Of a DNA stretch of 64,000 nt, positions 1-10,066 are shown piece by piece; the first letter of the stretch is position 1; each line of letters starts with the position of its first letter. Source of the DNA: Guyanagaster necrorhizus (lineage: Eukaryota; Basidiomycota; Agaricomycetes; Agaricales; Physalacriaceae); contig NW_025064883.1 of assembly GCF_019112545.1 (NCBI RefSeq), forward strand, positions 632,100 to 696,099. The letters run 5' to 3'. The position numbers and the translations under genes are program-made. The notes beneath the pieces are model-generated. The model ran no database searches. It was not told the DNA's origin and worked only from the letters and a program-made list of their open reading frames with translations.

Positions 1-31
1 GTCAACCTTATATAAGCATAGACAGTTTTGT

Positions 32-80
32 CCTGAGTCGACGGTCAATTGCCTTTAAGCAATTGACCGTCGTACTCAGG
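32..80. repeat. Near-perfect inverted repeat (hairpin)
   Basis: The left arm (32-52) and right arm (59-80) are reverse complements around a 6-bp centre, CTTTAA. The only mismatch is one extra T in the right arm. The core arm reads GCAATTGACCGTCG. It could be a hairpin terminus, a small MITE remnant or a binding site. No coding role is seen. Confidence 0.85.
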
Positions 81-103
81 TAAGTAGTAGTCATACGTAC
101 CTC

Positions 104-133
104 TGCCTTTAAGCAATTGACCGTCGTACTCAG
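104..133. repeat. Half copy of the upstream palindrome
   Basis: This stretch repeats the centre and the whole right arm of the 32-80 palindrome, including TGCCTTTAAGC and GTACTCAG, in direct orientation. The left arm is missing. It looks like a partial duplication of the hairpin element. Confidence 0.85.
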
Positions 134-333
134 TCTGGCCTATTATCCACTGCGTAAAAGTAACCTGCCTGCAACATCATTTGCCATCTGGAATGTCATA
201 GCCCAAAGATGGCGTATTCCTTATGGAACCTCGACGATATCTGTAGGAACTAGCAGTAGGGATGTTCGACTAACCGGTACTTTGGCATTGTAAACAGAGG
301 GCCAGAAGCGGAGCTCGGAGTAGAATGATATGA

Positions 334-341
334 TGACGTCA
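334..341. promoter_or_regulatory. CRE-like palindrome TGACGTCA
   Basis: A perfect TGACGTCA octamer lies about 95 bp upstream of the phosphogluconolactonase start codon. This is the consensus for ATF/CREB-type bZIP factors, which act in fungal stress responses. A role here is inference from sequence and position only. Confidence 0.4.
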
Positions 342-435
342 TGCATACTTATTAGACACTCCGAGCGAATTGCAACTTTGACTTAGCCTGTTTCGACATT
401 TTTGTGTCCAACGCTTCTTCTAGTTCCCGTGAAAA

Positions 436-1270
436 ATGGCTGCCGTTCATCACTCTCCCAATCCGCCCATCGTGTATTCCTTCCCATTTGTCGACAAGCT
501 TGTCGCCTCTCTCGCAGAGTTCATCATCAAGGCGCAGCGGGAGTCCATTGACAAGAAGGGGAAGTTTACCATCGCCTTGTCCGGTGGATCCCTACCAAAC
601 GCATTGAAGGGATTAATTGGAAATCCAGGAGTGAAATGGGACAAATGGTCAGTCTGCCTGCTTATTATCATCATGTGTGCGTAGCTGAACTGAGATTAGG
701 CAGGTATTTTATGTGGATGAGCGCGTTGTTCCCCTCGACAATCCTGATTCAAATCATCTCGCGTTCACCGAAATACTGTTCTCGAAGGTCCCCATTCCTA
801 CCAGCCACATCCATACTCTCGACCCTTCCCTTCTCGACGATCTCGAGGAACTTTCCGACGCGTATGAAAAGGAGCTCATCAAGGAATTTGCTCAAAAGGA
901 CTCCGCCCGTTTCCCTGTTTTTGACCTCATTCTTCTCGGTATGGGTCCAGATGGACACACAGCATCCTTATTCCCCGGTCACGAGTTGTTGGCAGAGGAT
1001 GATCGCTGGGTGGCATATCTAGAGGACTCGCCAAAACCGCCAGCGAAACGAATCACATTCACCTACCCTGTCATCAATCATGCTGCAAGGGTTGCCTTCT
1101 TTGCTGTCGGAGAAGGGAAGGTTGAAATGTTGAGCAGCGTCTTAGACAAACCGGAAGAAGGTTTGCCATCTTCGCGTGTCAAACCGGTTTACCCAGGGCA
1201 TCTTTACTGGTTCGTTGATGACCAGGCAGCGGCCAAGTTGGAGTATCCAAAGACTGCTTTCAAACTTTAA
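436..1270 (+). CDS. 6-phosphogluconolactonase
   Basis: This enzyme hydrolyses 6-phosphogluconolactone to 6-phosphogluconate in the oxidative pentose phosphate pathway, in the cytosol. There are two exons (436-647 and 700-1270) and a 52-bp GT-AG intron, giving 260 residues, normal for the SOL/devB family. Splicing restores the family motif [19 protein letters not shown]. The N-terminal ALSGGSLP loop and the [15 protein letters not shown] motif are both intact. The first ATG follows a run of A, a good start context. The gene stands alone on this strand and faces the aminotransferase gene tail to tail, 162 bp apart. The assignment is firm; which SOL paralog it is cannot be told. Confidence 0.93.
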
Positions 1271-1432
1271 CCGGTGTTAGGACAAAGATAAGGAACAAGA
1301 AGTTGTTTAAATATGCTATTCTGTATTCATTGCTTACCGATGTTTTTATATGCTCCCTTTAACCATGCGGTGATGTTCTTACTTTACTTTATAAGCAACC
1401 TTTGGTTGAAACTAGTGGAAAGTTCTCTTAGT

Positions 1433-3174
1433 CTATTGAGTCACAGGCACACTCCAGTCACTCTCAATCGTACCCATCTGCCTGCCTACTAATTCTTTCC
1501 AGATAGGTCTCGAAATGGGGCCCATCCCATCCTCTTCAGTAGGTATCAATATATCCTCACCCAGGTATCCAATCCGGTCTACAGGGCTGATGACAGCGGC
1601 TGTACCTATATCATTTTTCAGTGTGAGGTTTCGTAGCGGCAGAGTGCAAAAGACACGACACACCTGACCCGAAAAGTTCGACGAGTGAACCTGAGAGAGA
1701 CGCAGATTTCACTTCGTTCATCGTTACTGGCCGCTCGGAGATAATCAATTTATCAGTCAAGTGTGCAAGTTTCTTTTTGCCTGATACGTGTTCTTGGGCA
1801 AGGACAAGGACCGAGTCTCTCGTTATTCCTGGAAGAATCATGCCATCCAGTGGGGGTGTCACCAACTCTAGGGCTAAATATAATCAGACAGAATTGTGTG
1901 GTGAAGAAACATGACGCACACCCATCCCCTTTCCTGAAAACAACGAACATGTTCATCGTTCCAACCTGGTAGCTTCAATCAGATAGTTTGCAGAAAAAGA
2001 TGTTTAATCCGGAATACCTCAGTAAGATAGTGCTCTGGACCGTGTAACCAAAGGTTTTGTTGATATCCCTTCTGAGCAGCGAATTTTTGAGGTAGGACAC
2101 CGGGAGCGTAGTTGGCACCTAGTTTATACGCACCAGTTCCTAGGTACAGGATGAGCTTGGTCGCTTTTCAAATACGAACAGACATATTACCTCCGGGAGC
2201 AGCACGGACGTACTCTGTAGTCCCATACAGCGCAATCGGTTTGAATCCGTTAGGATAATAGGGACCCACAGGACTACATATCACGAAAAGAAGCGCCTCA
2301 TTGGGCGGACCAATGCCGACGGCTTTTTGGGTTCCGACTACATGAATGGAGTCAGTCGAAAAAAGTCAGAAACGAGACGAAAGTTACGGACTAAGTGTCG
2401 GCCGGACATACAGACTGTGGCCTGGTTCTTTGGGAATCCAATGCTTGTCGATCCGAATGAGCTCTTTGATAAGCTCCAAGAGTGCATCACCATTGAAATT
2501 CTATGTGAATATCAATTATGTCGGAGACGGCATTGAAGAATGCTCTCACAGGTAATGCAACTCGGGTAGCACTGCTGTTCATCCGTTTCATGTTCATGTC
2601 CGGGCGGAAGAGCGTAACTTTGCCGGTATCATCACGGTACGCTTTCATGCCTTCAAATATGGTCTGGGCGTAATGCAAGACAGTTGAGCTGGGTTCAAGA
2701 CGAAGCGGACCATCTACGGCGCCGTAAGAAAACGATACTGGTTTAAATTGCTTGATGGCTTACATGGTTCGATCTGAGGCATGCTCCAACCGGAAATCGC
2801 GCTCCATGGCACAGTCAACATATGATCAGTCTGTATATGGGTCAATCGAAGTCGACTTGGGGGAGATTGTAATGGAAACGAACAAAGGTGTGACCGAAGA
2901 CTAATGACTTTGAAGGCGGCGGCGGGCTTGGTTTCGTGTTTTTCGAGATTTGTAATAGATTTGGCTGGGATGAATGTTGTGAATGGAAGACACGGCACGG
3001 CGTCTGGGAGCATATTACGCGCACCTGAATGTCAGGCAAGACCATCATTTCGCCAGTCATTGGATCCAGAGTAGGCGTCTGGGAAGCATAGTCGCGCCAC
3101 GATATGCTCCTGCATGCTATACTGGTAGCAAGCGATGTTGGCCGTCGAAAAGCGCGAAGACGAGCAAGGACCAT
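1433..3174 (-). CDS. Branched-chain amino acid aminotransferase, probably mitochondrial
   Basis: A PLP-dependent class IV aminotransferase that interconverts leucine, isoleucine and valine with their 2-oxo acids. Conserved blocks appear in order across about nine exons: [58 protein letters not shown], a [12 protein letters not shown] block carrying the PLP lysine, [19 protein letters not shown] and the C-terminal [16 protein letters not shown]. One junction uses donor GTGCGT near 1907 to keep frame. The first 30 residues are rich in Arg and Ser and lack acidic residues, like a mitochondrial presequence (Bat1-type), but this is only a prediction. The start is the first ATG of that leader. An inverted repeat lies about 55 bp upstream. 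Confidence 0.92.
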
Positions 3175-3227
3175 GATGAGAAAGAAGGATAGCTTGATAG
3201 CACGAAATAGCGGCCTTTATTTCTCCG

Positions 3228-3239
3228 GGTCATGTGACC
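3228..3239. promoter_or_regulatory. Small inverted repeat upstream of the aminotransferase
   Basis: GGTCA and TGACC arms flank a 2-bp spacer about 55 bp upstream of the aminotransferase start. It could be a dimeric transcription factor site. No specific factor is claimed. Confidence 0.25.
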
Positions 3240-3395
3240 AAGCATTATCTCGGACTTGGATCGTCCGAAGGCTGGTGGATGTGATAAATATGTGGTAGTA
3301 ATTGTGTAAACAACTTGTAGAATATGAGTATATAATTGTTTTAAGGAATGCTACGTTATCCAACGATGCTACATTATCCAAGGGCGGAATCGGGA

Positions 3396-4702
3396 CTAAG
3401 TCCGTCCACGAAAATTTGCATTCTTTTTAGATAACATATCGTGCTGGGGGTTTACCACTTCGTCGGGGTCGGGTAAAAATATAGCCCTTCCATGAACTGC
3501 GGCGGGTATATTGACGTCCCTTGGCGGGGCTCTTAACGGTGGAGCTTCTGGGTCGTCCTCGCTAACGTTGTTGTACATGGAAGGTATCCTTGGCACTGGG
3601 GGCGGTGAATGGTAGGGTGAAGGCGTCGTGAGCGTAGATGATGATATATGGTGCAAAGAATTTGAGGAAAGGTTTGATTTTACTTTACGAAGGTGTCGTG
3701 AGGGAAGAGACTGTGAATGAATGCTGGTTTGAGAAGATGTAGAAGGTCGAGGTTCCGCTGTAGAAAATTGAGTATGCCATAAGGTTAACAGAAGATAAAC
3801 ATACTGCCAAACGAGCGGCGACTCTCGCCATTTAAGGAGCCCTCTGAGCGATATGTTCTTGGTGCCCATTGATCCACGACGCTGAGACGGCTGTAACCAC
3901 CATCATCTGCATGTCTATATGGGCTGATCTCATCGTTAGGATAGAGATCTGGCGCCAAGGGTGCAGGCAAAACAATCTGAACATTGTGAGGTCCATGAGA
4001 TATCCCAGTCCGTAGGTTAGTTCTACTTGACTTGGAGAGGACAGTGTTTGTGGAAGACGCTAGTGAAAGCGGGCGGGGTCTGCGAGCGGACGCGGGCTTT
4101 GCAGACGACAATGATCGCGTCTGCTGATGCGGAAAACGTGAAATACTGCCAGAGCTCTGTGACGGAGGCGTTTCGGGGGGAGTATGGCTGTTTTCGCTCG
4201 AACTAAGGGTGCTGGAACTTGCTCGGGTGGAGACCTGGAAGGAAGGATTTGGGACATCCAGCTCCATGGGGGCATTGTTGAGCGAGATGTCCTCCGCTGC
4301 ATCATACGCATTAAGCGAGCTGGCATGCCGCGAAGGACTGTTTGGTCCTGGGCTGTCTGGAACGAGCAGCGAGGCTTTGCTTGTTCGAATGGAAGAAGCA
4401 TCCGAAGCAAATGGACGAGGTGCTGCGAGGTTGGAAGGATCGTACGTGGTGCTTGGCCTGCTTGTATTGCTCTTGTAGAACTTTGCGAGCTGGTGTTCTC
4501 TGTGGTGAGCAAGAGGCTGTACTGGAGGCAGCGGAGCAGTTTGCGCAGCAGAACGGGCGCATGCAGAACGAATGGTACGAACGAAGACCACGAGAAGAAC
4601 GAGACCACCGACGGAGGCACAGACAGCAATGATGATGATGGTCTGGCTGGAGATGCCCTTGTCATCTTCGGCGCGGGATGTGAGGTATGGGTCGGCGTGC
4701 AT
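3396..4702 (-). CDS. Single-pass membrane protein with long disordered tail, function unknown
   Basis: There are two exons (4702-3805 and 3757-3396) with a 47-bp GT-AG intron whose phases match, giving 419 residues. A short N-terminal stretch ends in RAEDDKG, followed by one hydrophobic segment (about residues 20-43). The remaining 370 residues are Ser/Pro/Arg-rich and look disordered. No signal peptide is obvious, so a type III or N-out orientation is possible. No enzyme motif is visible. Many basidiomycete genomes encode single-TM proteins with long Ser/Pro tails of unknown role. It is divergent from the PXA gene, 171 bp away, so the two may share a promoter. Confidence 0.7.
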
Positions 4703-4873
4703 AAATGAGAGTGGTGGCAGAAGGAGTGACTAGAATCCAGGATAAATAATATGAACACGGGAGGGCGACGAGGCGACGACGACGACGGTGACAAGGAAGA
4801 AGAGAGAAAATGTGTTCGTGATGATCCAGGTCAGGAGCCGGGTTACGATTTCAAATTGGGCTCAGGTCTTCTT
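4703..4873. promoter_or_regulatory. Shared intergenic promoter of a divergent pair
   Basis: 171 bp separate the start codons of the single-pass membrane protein (-) and the PXA protein (+). An upstream in-frame ATG at 4751 exists for the PXA gene, but it would add a low-complexity acidic stretch. The start at 4874 is preferred. Confidence 0.4.
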
Positions 4874-6590
4874 ATGTCCCGCAAGCCGCTGGCCTCGCTC
4901 CAGTCAAATCGCTCAAATACGCAGCGCCAGCAGCAGCAGCAACCCGTGTCGCTGGCAAGGCGTCTGCTCTTCCCGTCGCTACCAAATAATGACTTGCCCC
5001 TTCTCCTCGTTTGTCCAGTGCCGCCAGAGCTCAACACCGAGCTCTACGACTTCATCGCCCTCGCTCTTCGTGCCTTTGTGAACCCATGGTGGACCAAGAT
5101 TACTCGCTACGACAAAGAATTTCTGCCGGACATCACTCGTATCCTCACCGTCGTCGTCCGGGCTCTCGAGGAACGCGTTCTTGCAACCGATTTCTCATCT
5201 GTCATTTGTCGTGACATCCCCGTAATTCTCACCCAACATTACATCGACTACCGTAATGCCTCTTCCAAAGTAGCCACTGCATATGCTGCAGGCGGGGCCC
5301 TTTCTATTGACCAGCTCTTCCATCAGTTTCAACCACACATGGCTCTGTCCCCTGATGGTCAAATAGATCGTGTCTATGTTCGCCAAATCCTTGATCACAT
5401 TCTCAGGGTCTGCTTACCTCCAGAGGACTTTGAGCCAGAGGCCGAAAGACTCATTGTCAGAGAAATTCTTCTCAAAATTGTGGTCAAGGACGTCATCCCA
5501 AAAATCGTTCAGCCTTGGTTCATTCAGAAGACCATTCTAGATCTCCTTGGACCTCAGTCCCGTTCTGCAGGTAGCATTGTGGTGGGTTACGTTCCGTGTC
5601 CTGCATCACCCATTAAGTTCTTTGTTGCAGTCTCCAGAATCACCGCCGTCGTCGCAGTCAGGCCAGGTTTTCTCCTTCCATACCATCCTCATTGTTTTCC
5701 TCTCCGCAATACAGTCCATCTCAGGAGCTTGTCTCGCTCTAATACATACGTATAAACAAGCGGTCAATACCATTAAACTTGTGAACCAGTCTCCGCCCAA
5801 GTCCTTTCACCCATCTTCGTCTCATTCGTCTTTGAAGAGCACACCATCTTCGAGCCCCGTACTTCCTGAAACGAACCTATCCTCATCACTTTCTCGCGCG
5901 CCGTCTGAGTCATCATCGACTTCTTCCCTTGCGAAGGCACCTCTTTTCCCCTCCGACCACCCTGCACTTCCTTTTGTTCCCACTAATCAGAATGAACATC
6001 ATCATGAATATTACGCTCATGGACCTATACTCGTGATTTCGGAGATATTTTCCATGCACGAGCGATACGCGTCAAGTGTGATCATAACTACCATCAGCAT
6101 GCTGGCGTCCTTTTTCACCTCATTCCTCGATCGGTACGCAACCTGTTTTGCTACCAGTCGGCTGTTTCTCACTTTTCTTCAGTCTGCTTCCCTACCTCCT
6201 TGACAATATGCTATCCCCTGCGCTACTTCTCAGCATTGTGCGTATAGGAAAGCGGACTTTATTTCCGAACGGGTACCCCGCGCCTCCCCCAGTGGATCCT
6301 ACGCCAGAGGAACAAGCCGAAATCCACGCAAAGTTGCTTGCTTGGCGCGGCACGGGTGGTTTATGTGAGTGCCAGTTCTGAATGTCCTGTCGTCATTCTC
6401 ATGGATACCGTCAGCATACCTAACTCCAATACTGCTGGGCTCTGATCCTTCGGTAGCGCTCAAATCTGCCATCGACCCCTTGACGAGTACCTCATGCAAT
6501 GTGCACCTGATCATGATGATTCTAGACCGGGTTATTATCGCGTTATTCCCAGAACTTGGTGGAGCTGGACCGGGGGAGGTCCTTATATAA
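4874..6590 (+). CDS. PXA-domain protein
   Basis: The PXA domain is found in sorting-nexin relatives such as Mdm1/Snx13 that act at endosomes, vacuoles and ER contact sites. Exons are 4874-5581, 5631-6133, 6183-6364 and 6415-6590 (three introns of 49-50 bp), giving 522 residues. The PXA region (about residues 50-225) includes FVNPWWTKITRYDKEFLPDI and the CRDIPVILTQHYIDYR block typical of the family. A hydrophobic segment follows the first intron, then a Ser/Pro-rich linker and a helical C-terminus. No PX or RGS domain is seen, so this is a short PXA-only form. The first intron boundary was set by frame: donor GTGGGT at 5582 keeps the downstream frame. Confidence 0.82.
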
Positions 6591-6717
6591 TGAATACTTA
6601 TGTACCTTATGGTCTTGTCGCGTTATGTACACCTGTTTGATTTGGAAGCCATGTCTATTTTCCCTTCCGTGATTGGTTCCCAAACTCTCGACTGTTTGTT
6701 GCGGCGATCCGCAAATC

Positions 6718-9700
6718 ATGTTTCGGGGCGCTGCAGCTCGTAGATTGTTTGCGACACAAGCTACCGTAGCGGAGAAGGACTGCGCTTCCATCGCGCCTCC
6801 ATATCAATTACTGCTTCAAAAACTAGGATATGCACGAAATGCTCTTAGGCGCCCACTTACCCTCGCAGAAAAAATCCTCTACAGCCATCTCAGTAACCCT
6901 CATAATGCGTTTCGGAATGGGCTGACTAGAGGGGAGACTTACCTGCAACTCAATCCCCAGAGGGTCGCTATGCAAGATGCTTCAGCACAGTATGTCTAAA
7001 TTGTCTGTGTTTGGGCCTTTTCCTGACTCATCGCTTGTTAGAATGGCCTTGTGAGTTCGTCGTGCCTTTCTCTGCAATAAATGCTCATATTTGGGGTTGA
7101 AGGCTTCAGTTTATGAGCGCTGGACTCTCTCGGACCGCCGTGCCTACTAGTATTCACTGTGATCATCTCATTCAAGCATCGCAGGGTGCCAAGTTTGATT
7201 TAGAGGCAAGATATATATGTAAGGCCCGTCAATCTCAACTCATAACGATTGTTGCAGCGCTCTGTAGAGTCAAATAAAGAAGTATTCGATTTCTTGGAGA
7301 GTGCTGCTCGCAAGTACGGTATCGAATTTTGGAAACCGGGTTCTGGGATCATTCATCAAATTGTTTTGGAGAACTACGCCGCACCGGGGATGCTTATGTA
7401 TGTCTAAGTTCTTTCCCTAAGCGCGTCATTTCGCTGAAGCTTGACGTGTAGGTTGGGAACAGGTGATAGAATTTAACATGATACGCAACTGTATCTGATT
7501 TTTCAACTCACCTAGACTCGCACACACCTAATGCCGGTGGTCTGGGGTTATTAGCTATTGGTGTCGGTGGTGCGGATGCGGTCGATGCCATGACGGGTAC
7601 CCCGTGGGAGCTCAAAGCACCCCAGATAGTTGGTTAGCCCTTCTCTCCCAAGTCTCGTCCTGTTCATTATTTTTTTTTCTCAGGTGTACACTTAACCGGA
7701 AAGCTTAACGGTTGGACTACCCCCAAGGACTTGATTCTTCACATTGCTGGGAAGCTTTCTGTGCGCGTACGTGGATAAAAAATCTATTTCTTATGCATTC
7801 TTAAAATAAGCTCTAGGGAGGCACTGGAAGGATCCTGGAATACTTCGGTCCTGGGGTCTTCAGCCAGTCGTGTACTGGTGCGTACAGCCATCCGATACCA
7901 TTTAACATTTCTTTTTTCATGCCGCCGTCAGGTTTGGCTACTATCGCTAATATGGGGGCTGAGGTGGGTGCTACAACGTCCACTTTCCCGTATACACCAA
8001 ATATGCGCGTCTATCTCAATGCAACCGGTCGTTCACCTGTCGCTAAAGCTGCCGACGAAGTGGCTGCGCAATATCTGTGTGCTGATGAGGGAGCAGAGTA
8101 CGACGAGGTCATCTCAATTGTATGTCTTTCTCCTCTGTTTCCCCACGTTGTAATTTGAGCGCGCTTTTTTTTAAAAAAGAATTTGTCAGATTTAGAGCCC
8201 ACTATCAATGGACCTTTCACGCCTGATCTTGCTACACCCATATCGAAATTCGGGTCTTTCGTGAAAGAACAGGGATGGAAAGATGAACTCTCGGCGGGTC
8301 TTATTGGTTCATGCACGAACAGCTCATACGAAGATATGGTATGTACGTTGTGCATTCTGTTTGTCTTGTGCCGGTATCTCAGATTTCTAGACGGGCGTCG
8401 CGGATCTTGCTCGGCAAGCTAAGAAAGCAGGCCTAACCACCAAGGTAAGAACATGAAATCATCGTTATTTTTAGACATAAGTAATGATAAAGTTCCCACC
8501 TAGGTTCCTTTTCTCTGTACACCAGGATCCGAGCAAATACGTGCGACTATTGAACGTGACGGAGTGACTTCAACTCTGCAAGATGTCGGTGCTGTCGTCC
8601 TTGCAAACGCATGTGGGCCCTGCATTGGTCAATGGGCACGAAATGATAAAAAGGACGAAGAGAACGGCAAGCCGCGACCTTATGCTATGAATTCCAGCTT
8701 CTGATACCATTTATTCCCTGACAGCAATTTTGACGAGCTTCAACAGGAATTTCAAGTCGCGTAACGATGGTAATCGACTAACCATGAACTTCCTCGCATC
8801 GCCCACCATCGTTACTGCTATGGCCTTTTCTGGAAAGCTATCGTTCAACCCTTTGACAGATTCTTTACCTCTGCCTTCAGGCGAATCGTTCAAATTTGAG
8901 CCTCCTGTTGGCCGAGATCTGCCTGCTAACGGATTCACCCCGGGTGACCTAAGTTTCTATCCTTCGCCTATTCCTGAACCACACCCTGAAACTGAAGTGG
9001 TGATCAGTAAGGATTCACAGCGTTTGGAGTTACTTGAGCCCTTTGCGAGCTATTTTGGGGAAAATACATTGAATTCGCGGGGTCTAGAGCTCCCGTCGCT
9101 GAGAGTCCTGATGAGGGTTCGGGGGAAATGTACAACTGACCACATTTCGGCTGCTGTATGTCTTTCCTCACTGAAATTTTGAAGTTTAGGTGCCTAAACT
9201 GTATTTTCAAGGGACCTTGGTTGAAATACAAAGGGCATCTGACTAATATATCAGAAAATCTTCGTTAGTCATTATCGATATTGTCTGGTGGGGTGCTAAC
9301 CTTTCGATTCCCTTTCGCACAGTGATAACTGTACGCTGATTCCCATCTTTTGATTGATGATCCTCCTGATCCTTCTACCTCCCAAGGCCGTCAACGATGA
9401 AGGCGGAGATGTAAACGTGGCATTTGATTATGACCATGCACCTACCGAACCAGCGACCGACACCATTCCTGGCGTTGCTAAGCGGTTTAAAGCCAGGAAT
9501 CAACCATGGGCGCTCGTCGTCGATGACAACTATGGAGAAGGTAGCGCGCGGGAGCATGCTGCTCTTCAACCACGCTTCTACGGTAAGTAATCTTCCAGTC
9601 ACAGTTGATTGCTCGTGACATTCTTCTTTCTAGGATGTGCAATGATTATCGCTAGGTCGTTCGCCCGTATTCACGAAACGAATCTGAAGGTATAATCTTA

Positions 9701-9997
9701 GCCTTTGGCTTTGGATGCGGGGTAACTAATTCTAACTTTGCACAGAAACAAGGTGTCTTGCCTCTGTGGTTCGCCGACAAGGCGGACTACTCCCGTATAG
9801 GGTCTGGTGATGTTGTCGAGACCATTGACCTGACGGATCTTCTGCAAGGAGGGACTAGAAGCACCGTAGAAATCAAGGTCACCCCACGGATTGGTGAACC
9901 GTTCACGTTGTTAACTAGACATACCATGTCGGTAGATCAACTCAAGTGGCTCCGAGCCGGGTCTGCTCTGAACCATATTCGTTCTGTGACGGTCTAA
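6718..9997 (+). CDS. Aconitate hydratase, mitochondrial, possibly Aco2 (homocitrate dehydratase) type
   Basis: A [4Fe-4S] hydro-lyase for citrate/isocitrate, or for homocitrate in the Aco2 branch. My model has 18 exons: 6718-6989, 7042-7050, 7103-7205, 7258-7397, 7452-7462, 7516-7632, 7684-7766, 7817-7877, 7932-8119, 8180-8338, 8391-8444, 8504-8666, 8725-9155, 9212-9263, 9323-9330, 9387-9582, 9634-9689, 9746-9997. They total 2355 nt, or 784 residues. Cluster ligands fall at Cys373 (SCTNSS), Cys436 and Cys439 (CGPC); the 63-residue gap matches known aconitases. DSHTPNAGG and the C-terminal swivel domain with [14 protein letters not shown] are intact. The N-terminus looks mitochondrial. Divergence from ordinary Aco1 at several sites suggests the Aco2 paralog, but this is not proven. 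Three exons are microexons and two introns are GC-AG. Confidence 0.92.
7042..7050 (+). other. 9-nt microexon of the aconitase gene
   Basis: AATGGCCTT lies between a TTAG acceptor and a GTGAGT donor. Splicing CA|AATGGCCTT|G rebuilds Q-M-A-L in the conserved block [12 protein letters not shown]. Both flanking introns are 52 bp (6990-7041 and 7051-7102), the usual size here. Confidence 0.9.
7206..7257 (+). other. GC-AG intron in the aconitase gene
   Basis: The donor is GAG|GCAAGA and the acceptor GCAG|CGC, 52 bp. Using the only nearby GT donor (GTAAGG at 7219) runs into an in-frame stop. The GC donor gives [17 protein letters not shown], as expected for the family. GCAAG is the usual form of a GC donor. 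Confidence 0.85.
7452..7462 (+). other. 11-nt microexon of the aconitase gene
   Basis: GTTGGGAACAG sits between a GTAG acceptor and a GTGATA donor. Splicing AT|GTTGGGAACAG|AC gives M-L-G-T-D, part of the invariant [12 protein letters not shown] substrate and cluster loop. The flanking introns are 54 and 53 bp. Confidence 0.92.
8667..8724 (+). other. Second GC-AG intron in the aconitase gene
   Basis: The donor is AACG|GCAAGC and the acceptor GACAG|CAATTTTG, 58 bp. A CTGAT branch-like site lies about 20 nt before the acceptor. No usable GT donor is present in this stretch, which also contains an in-frame stop. Splicing gives [15 protein letters not shown], as in other aconitases. Confidence 0.88.
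9323..9330 (+). other. 8-nt microexon of the aconitase gene
   Basis: TGATAACT lies between a GCACAG acceptor and a GTACGC donor. C|TGATAACT|GCC gives L-I-T-A, completing ENLLITAVNDEGG. Skipping it would shift the frame. The flanking introns are 59 bp (with a perfect GCTAAC branch site) and 56 bp. Confidence 0.88.
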
Positions 9998-10037
9998 CAC
10001 AGAAAAAGTATTATAGTTACAGAAATAATAATGATAC

Positions 10038-10043
10038 AATAAA
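10038..10043 (+). terminator. Possible polyadenylation signal AATAAA
   Basis: AATAAA lies about 40 bp after the aconitase stop codon, within the 69-bp gap to the convergent MSH1 stop. Fungal poly(A) signals are loose, so this is tentative. Confidence 0.3.
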
Positions 10044-10066
10044 CATGAAATACTGCGGTGTACAAT

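Larger units (their letters stand above)
1..435. other. Left-edge intergenic region
   Basis: No coding region is supported here. It holds the palindrome, its half copy and the probable promoter of the downstream phosphogluconolactonase gene, including a CRE-like site at 334-341. Confidence 0.6.

Noticed and set aside
4184..4708. Open frame antisense to the single-pass membrane protein
   Set aside because: It is the mirror of a coding exon with a clear TM helix and matching splice phase on the other strand.
6718..9997. Aconitase as a pseudogene with several frameshifts
   Set aside because: All breaks are resolved by microexons and GC-AG introns of normal size, the total length is divisible by three and every ligand is intact.
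6718..9997. Homoaconitase Lys4
   Set aside because: The CGPCIGQW and DSHTPNAGG contexts, overall length and C-terminal domain fit the aconitase subfamily better.
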